Assembly: GCF_035917415.1 (NCBI RefSeq)
Contig: NZ_CP109073.1
Location: 5,783,023 to 5,847,022 of the forward strand
Length of the DNA: 64,000 nt
From: Streptomyces sp. NBC_01803
GTDB lineage: Bacteria; Actinomycetota; Actinomycetes; Streptomycetales; Streptomycetaceae
Direction: 5' to 3'
How positions within the stretch are numbered: the stretch's first letter is position 1; each line of letters opens with the position of its first letter. Under the pieces are notes generated by a model. It ran no database searches. It was given only the letters and a program-made list of their open reading frames with translations, and was not told the origin of the DNA. Position numbers and translations under genes: made by a program. Shown here in pieces: positions 60,961 to 64,000 of the stretch.

Positions 60961-63435
60961 TCAGAGCCCGATGTCGTCGAGGGCGGCCTGCTGTTGGGGG
61001 GTGAGCTTGTCGCGGCGGGCGCGCATGTTGCTGCGCCATACCCCGAGCCGCACGGCCACAGTCTCGGGCTGCTCCTGGCGCTCGCCGCCGTCGGTGCCGT
61101 CCTCGATGACGAGGTGTTCGACGTGTCCGCGGGGGACGGTGAGGTGGCCTTCGCGGGTGAGGTATTGGCGTGCGGCTGCGAGGCCGCGCTCGAACGTCCC
61201 GTTGCGGCCCGCCGGGTGCTTTCTGGCGGCCGGTACGGGCGCGGCGCCCGCGTTCCCCGTGGCAGCCTCTGCGGGGGCCGCTGAGGGCGTCTGGAGCGGG
61301 GTGACGCCCAAGCCCTCGAGGAGTTCGCGCTGCCCGTCGGACAGGCGCTTCCAGGCCTGCCTCTGCCGCTTGAGCCACGTCCCGACATCAACGCCTGCGA
61401 AGGTCACCCCCGGGAGGATGTCCTCCGGCTCGGCGCCGCCGTCGATGCAGGCCTGGACGCCGGCGAAGGTGCGCTGCCACTCGATCGGCCAGGCCGGGTT
61501 CCAGTACGGGTCGATGCCGGCGAGCTGCTCGGCACGCCGCGCCGCCCGGGCCGGGTCCTTGCCGAGCCCGCCGTCCCGGCGGAGGTTGGCCAGCATCATG
61601 CCCACCGGGCGGTCCAGGACCGTGGCCGACCTCGGCGCCGCCAGCGTGCCGTACTCCTGGTAGTAGGCCCGCAGCACGGCCAGCGTCTCCTCCCACGCCA
61701 GCTCGCGTTCGTCCCACACCATGCCGAGCTTCTCCAGCCGGTCGGCGCGCCGGGAGGGCATCGCCCCGGCATTGAAGGTCTTGCGCTGGTCGGCCGTCCA
61801 CTGCCCCAGCGGATACGCGCTTTCGACGTGTGAGAAGGGGACCCGGGCGTGGCCCTCGCGCTTGGCGTAGGTGCGTAGCGCGGCCAGGCCGCGTTCCCAG
61901 TCCTGGCGTTCGGTGTCGATGACGTTGTACGCGATCCACTCCGCCACGAGCGCCGGGTCCCGCCGCGAGGAGAACCGCAGCAGCATCCGGGATTCGTCCT
62001 CGCCGTCCTCGGGCGGCGGGCCGATGTCCGTGCCCGGCGACAGCTCCAGGGCGTTCGTCTGCGGAATGGCGAGCAATTCCAGGGCCTGTTCGTCATGCGC
62101 ACGCAGCCCCTGGAGTACCTTGGTGAGCGGCTTGTACGAGGCCGAAGTGAACATGTCCTGCGGCTGCTCACCCGGTGCGAGAAAGACGGGCACGATCAGG
62201 GACGCCAGCTTTCCCTCGCCCGGCTTCTGCCGCAACGCCCGCCCGATCGCCTGCACGATATCCACGGGCGATCCCTTCGGGTCCAGAAAAGCAACCGAGT
62301 CCACCGCTCTAATATCGACGCCTTCCCCGAGGACCTTGCAATTACAGAGAATGGCAAGCCCCGCCCGGGTGCCGAATTCTCCCAGGACTTCGCGGCGGTG
62401 TGCGGAGTCGTGGTCGCCCTTCAGCCACCCCGTCCAGACTCTCGCGGGGTACCGCTCGGGGTCGGCCTGATGGAGCCGTTCGGCGACCGCCGGCAGACCG
62501 GCCGCGAACGCCTGCGCCTCCACCGTGCGGTGATGGAACGTGATCATCGTCTTCAGATCGTGCTCGCGGGCGGTCTTCAGCATCGCCGCCTGGAGCGCGC
62601 CCAGGCGCAGGCCGCGGATCTCCTCCTCACGCCGCTCAGGGCCGTACAGGCGGCCGGGAGGCAGCTGCGGGTCGGCCAGCTCGACCACGATGATCTGATA
62701 CCGCGCAAGTAAACCGCGGGCCACACCCATCGCCAGCGACATCCGGTAGACCACCGGCCCGAAGATCGCCGGATCGTCCATGCTCGCGGCCAGCTCCTCC
62801 GGCAGCGGATCCCGGACGCCCTCCCGCACCTCCCACGACGGCCGCTCCTGCCAGACCCGCGGCGTCGCCGTCAGGTACAACCTCCGCAGCGACGGCAGCA
62901 GCCCGTTGTTGTGCACATCCGCCCACGCCTTCCCCTGCGACCCGGAAGTTCTGTGCGCCTCATCCACCACCACCAGGTCGAACGGCGCCATCGGAAGGCC
63001 GTAGGAGCCCTCGAACGCCGACGTCAGCACCGGCAGCGAGGAGTAGGTGGCGTAGACCGTCACCGGCCCCGAGCCGTGCCACAACGCCAGTTGCGGCGCG
63101 CTCGTCGTCACCCGCACCTTCGCCGCCCACAGCGCCGGATCGTCGGTGAGCGAACACACCGCGACCGCCGGCCCCTTGTGCCCCGCCGCCTGCCACGCCA
63201 ACACCGTCTGCGTCAGCAGATCCAAAGTGGGCACCAAAACCAGCACCCGCCCATTCCGCGCCACCCGCCGCGCCGTATCAGCGGCAACCAGCGTCTTTCC
63301 CGAACCGCACGGCATCACCACCGTCGCCCGCAATCCACCGGCCGGGATACGCTTTCCCGGCGGGATATCCAAAGCGCGCGCCGCTGCCTCAGTGGCCTCA
63401 ATCTGATGGTCCCGGCGCTTCATCGGTGCCGTCAT
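60961..63435 (-). CDS. TtrA-like subtelomeric superfamily 2 helicase
   Basis: An 824-residue DEAD/DEAH helicase. Walker A MPCGSGKT (41-48), motif II DEAH (158-161), motif III TATP near 192, motif VI QAIGRALR near 395. The C-terminal half has repeated helicase-associated domains (GLAALRTYAKREGHARVPFS, MMLANLRRDGGLGKDPARAA, WRSNMRARRDKLTPQQ). This domain plan and the position, within 600 bases of a telomere-like end and reading inward, match the TtrA-type helicases at Streptomyces chromosome and linear plasmid ends, implicated in conjugal transfer. ATG at 63433-63435 follows AGGAGGAAC. A relic of a similar domain is at 17490-17755. Confidence 0.9.
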   Translation of the reverse strand: MTAPMKRRDHQIEATEAAARALDIPPGKRIPAGGLRATVVMPCGSGKTLVAADTARRVARNGRVLVLVPTLDLLTQTVLAWQAAGHKGPAVAVCSLTDDPALWAAKVRVTTSAPQLALWHGSGPVTVYATYSSLPVLTSAFEGSYGLPMAPFDLVVVDEAHRTSGSQGKAWADVHNNGLLPSLRRLYLTATPRVWQERPSWEVREGVRDPLPEELAASMDDPAIFGPVVYRMSLAMGVARGLLARYQIIVVELADPQLPPGRLYGPERREEEIRGLRLGALQAAMLKTAREHDLKTMITFHHRTVEAQAFAAGLPAVAERLHQADPERYPARVWTGWLKGDHDSAHRREVLGEFGTRAGLAILCNCKVLGEGVDIRAVDSVAFLDPKGSPVDIVQAIGRALRQKPGEGKLASLIVPVFLAPGEQPQDMFTSASYKPLTKVLQGLRAHDEQALELLAIPQTNALELSPGTDIGPPPEDGEDESRMLLRFSSRRDPALVAEWIAYNVIDTERQDWERGLAALRTYAKREGHARVPFSHVESAYPLGQWTADQRKTFNAGAMPSRRADRLEKLGMVWDERELAWEETLAVLRAYYQEYGTLAAPRSATVLDRPVGMMLANLRRDGGLGKDPARAARRAEQLAGIDPYWNPAWPIEWQRTFAGVQACIDGGAEPEDILPGVTFAGVDVGTWLKRQRQAWKRLSDGQRELLEGLGVTPLQTPSAAPAEAATGNAGAAPVPAARKHPAGRNGTFERGLAAARQYLTREGHLTVPRGHVEHLVIEDGTDGGERQEQPETVAVRLGVWRSNMRARRDKLTPQQQAALDDIGL

Positions 63436-63849
63436 TCCGTTCCTCCTGACGGGAATTCAAAAAGACATGAGAAGGGCGGAGGTTTCCCGCCGTGTGATCA
63501 GGGGGCCGTTCCACGTTCCCGTAACTACACAGATGCATCAGACCGGGCATGGCGCACCGAGGGGGAACAATGATGCACGCAACCCTACCACACCGGCCGC
63601 TGCGCAGGGCACACTGCCCGGGGTATGACGGGATCGACGCAGGCCATCCGGGTGGCCCGACAGGGAAGCTGACGAAGTATCGACCGGCACCCGCCCGCCC
63701 CGGTCCCGCTCGGGACGCTGCTCCTGGTCCCCGGCGTTCCGGGGGCCGACCCCCTCCGGTTCTGCCCCAATGGGGGGCCACTGGCCTGGTATTCCTGTGT
63801 CTACACAGCCTGCCGTGTGATGCACCCGCCTCCCCTCACCCCATGCTCC
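63436..63849. other. Non-coding region between the helicase and the terminal palindromes
   Basis: About 410 bases upstream of the helicase gene. It holds an AT-richer patch (63440-63560) with the likely promoter and no supported gene. Confidence 0.45.
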
Positions 63850-64000
63850 CCCTAGCCAGCCGCTTTTCCGCCGGAGCGGAGCGGGCGGGAGTCGCGCGGA
63901 GCGCGAATTCCACTGCTTCCGTAATTCCCGCGAAGCCGTGTTACGGTCCGGCGCAACGCGCCGGATTCCCAGGCGCGAAGCGCCCAGGCCTGCAAGCGCG
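63850..64000. repeat. Telomere-like block of palindromes
   Basis: A tight series of short palindromes with one- to three-base loops: GCGCGGAGCGC (63894-63904), CCGGCGCAACGCGCCGG (63949-63964 region), GGCGCGAAGCGCC (63972-63984), CCGCCGGAGCGG (63869-63880) and others. Loops of the GNA type (GGA, GAA) inside a GC stem are the feature of Streptomyces telomere ends. The sequence is cut by the window edge, so whether the true terminus is here cannot be told. Confidence 0.7.

Noticed and set aside
1..64000. CRISPR array, rRNA or tRNA genes
   Set aside because: No regularly spaced direct repeats of 25-40 bases with unique spacers and no cloverleaf or rRNA-like sequence noticed; the GGTTAA array is too short-period.

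Overview
The window is very GC-rich actinobacterial DNA and almost certainly comes from Streptomyces or a close relative. Most real genes show extreme third-position GC, GTG starts and GGAGG-type ribosome sites. A Tpg-type telomere terminal protein gene (52364-52933), a TtrA-like subtelomeric helicase gene reading inward (60961-63435) and a block of small-loop palindromes at the very end (about 63850-64000) indicate that the right edge of the window lies at or very near the end of a linear chromosome or linear plasmid. The frequent insertion sequences and broken genes fit an arm or subtelomeric location.

Layout. 1-5000: C-terminal part of a Tn554-like tyrosine recombinase, an FAD-linked oxidase divergent from a TetR regulator, a broken PPOX-type gene and a second TetR gene. 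5115-7723: a diiron oxygenase / ferredoxin-ferredoxin reductase operon behind a TetR-type dyad. 7978-17050: a broken amino acid permease, a protein with a possible degenerate caspase-like fold, an aromatic hydroxylase, a lipoprotein, a Phd/ParE toxin-antitoxin pair and LtrA. 17082-17740: remnants of a LysR gene and of a helicase-associated domain. 17968-20423: a RidA / D-threonine-aldolase-like / SDR operon. 21103-26864: IS remnants and one intact IS around a CmtR-CDF metal efflux pair and an orphan sugar-binding lipoprotein. 26861-29531: a two-component flavin monooxygenase with a divergent GntR regulator.

29566-46879 is the core of the window: a 17-kb aromatic or cyclic acid catabolic island. 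It holds two paralogous IclR regulators, a duplicated bicupin dioxygenase / zinc-type MDR module, an Fbp-like ABC importer with a fused permease, two TAXI-family proteins lacking signal peptides, a class II aldolase, a dienelactone hydrolase, a class A FAD hydroxylase, a VOC-fold extradiol-type dioxygenase and an FAH-family hydrolase. A 26-bp motif occurs before three of its transcription units (30586, 38213, 45920), which I interpret as the shared IclR operator. Uptake would be by the ABC importer, hydroxylation by the flavin enzymes, ring cleavage by the VOC or bicupin enzymes, and processing by FAH, DLH, aldolase and MDR proteins. The substrate is not evident from sequence.

47100-53040 is a plasmid-like relic: a MazF-like gene, a small conserved plasmid protein, a frameshifted ParA next to a perfect 30-bp palindrome, a nuclease gene split by an IS with a CTAG duplication, a RibD/DHFR protein, tpg, and an array of GGTTAA repeats. 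53357-56170 is a second FAD monooxygenase / MFS operon (MFS frameshifted). Its promoter element is nearly identical to the one before the 28-kb flavin monooxygenase operon. 56324-59141 holds a SpoIIE fragment, a membrane protein gene split by an IS with a TTA duplication, and an IPT/TIG-repeat protein. A lipoprotein and the TtrA-like helicase lead to the telomere-like end. No rRNA, tRNA or CRISPR array was seen.
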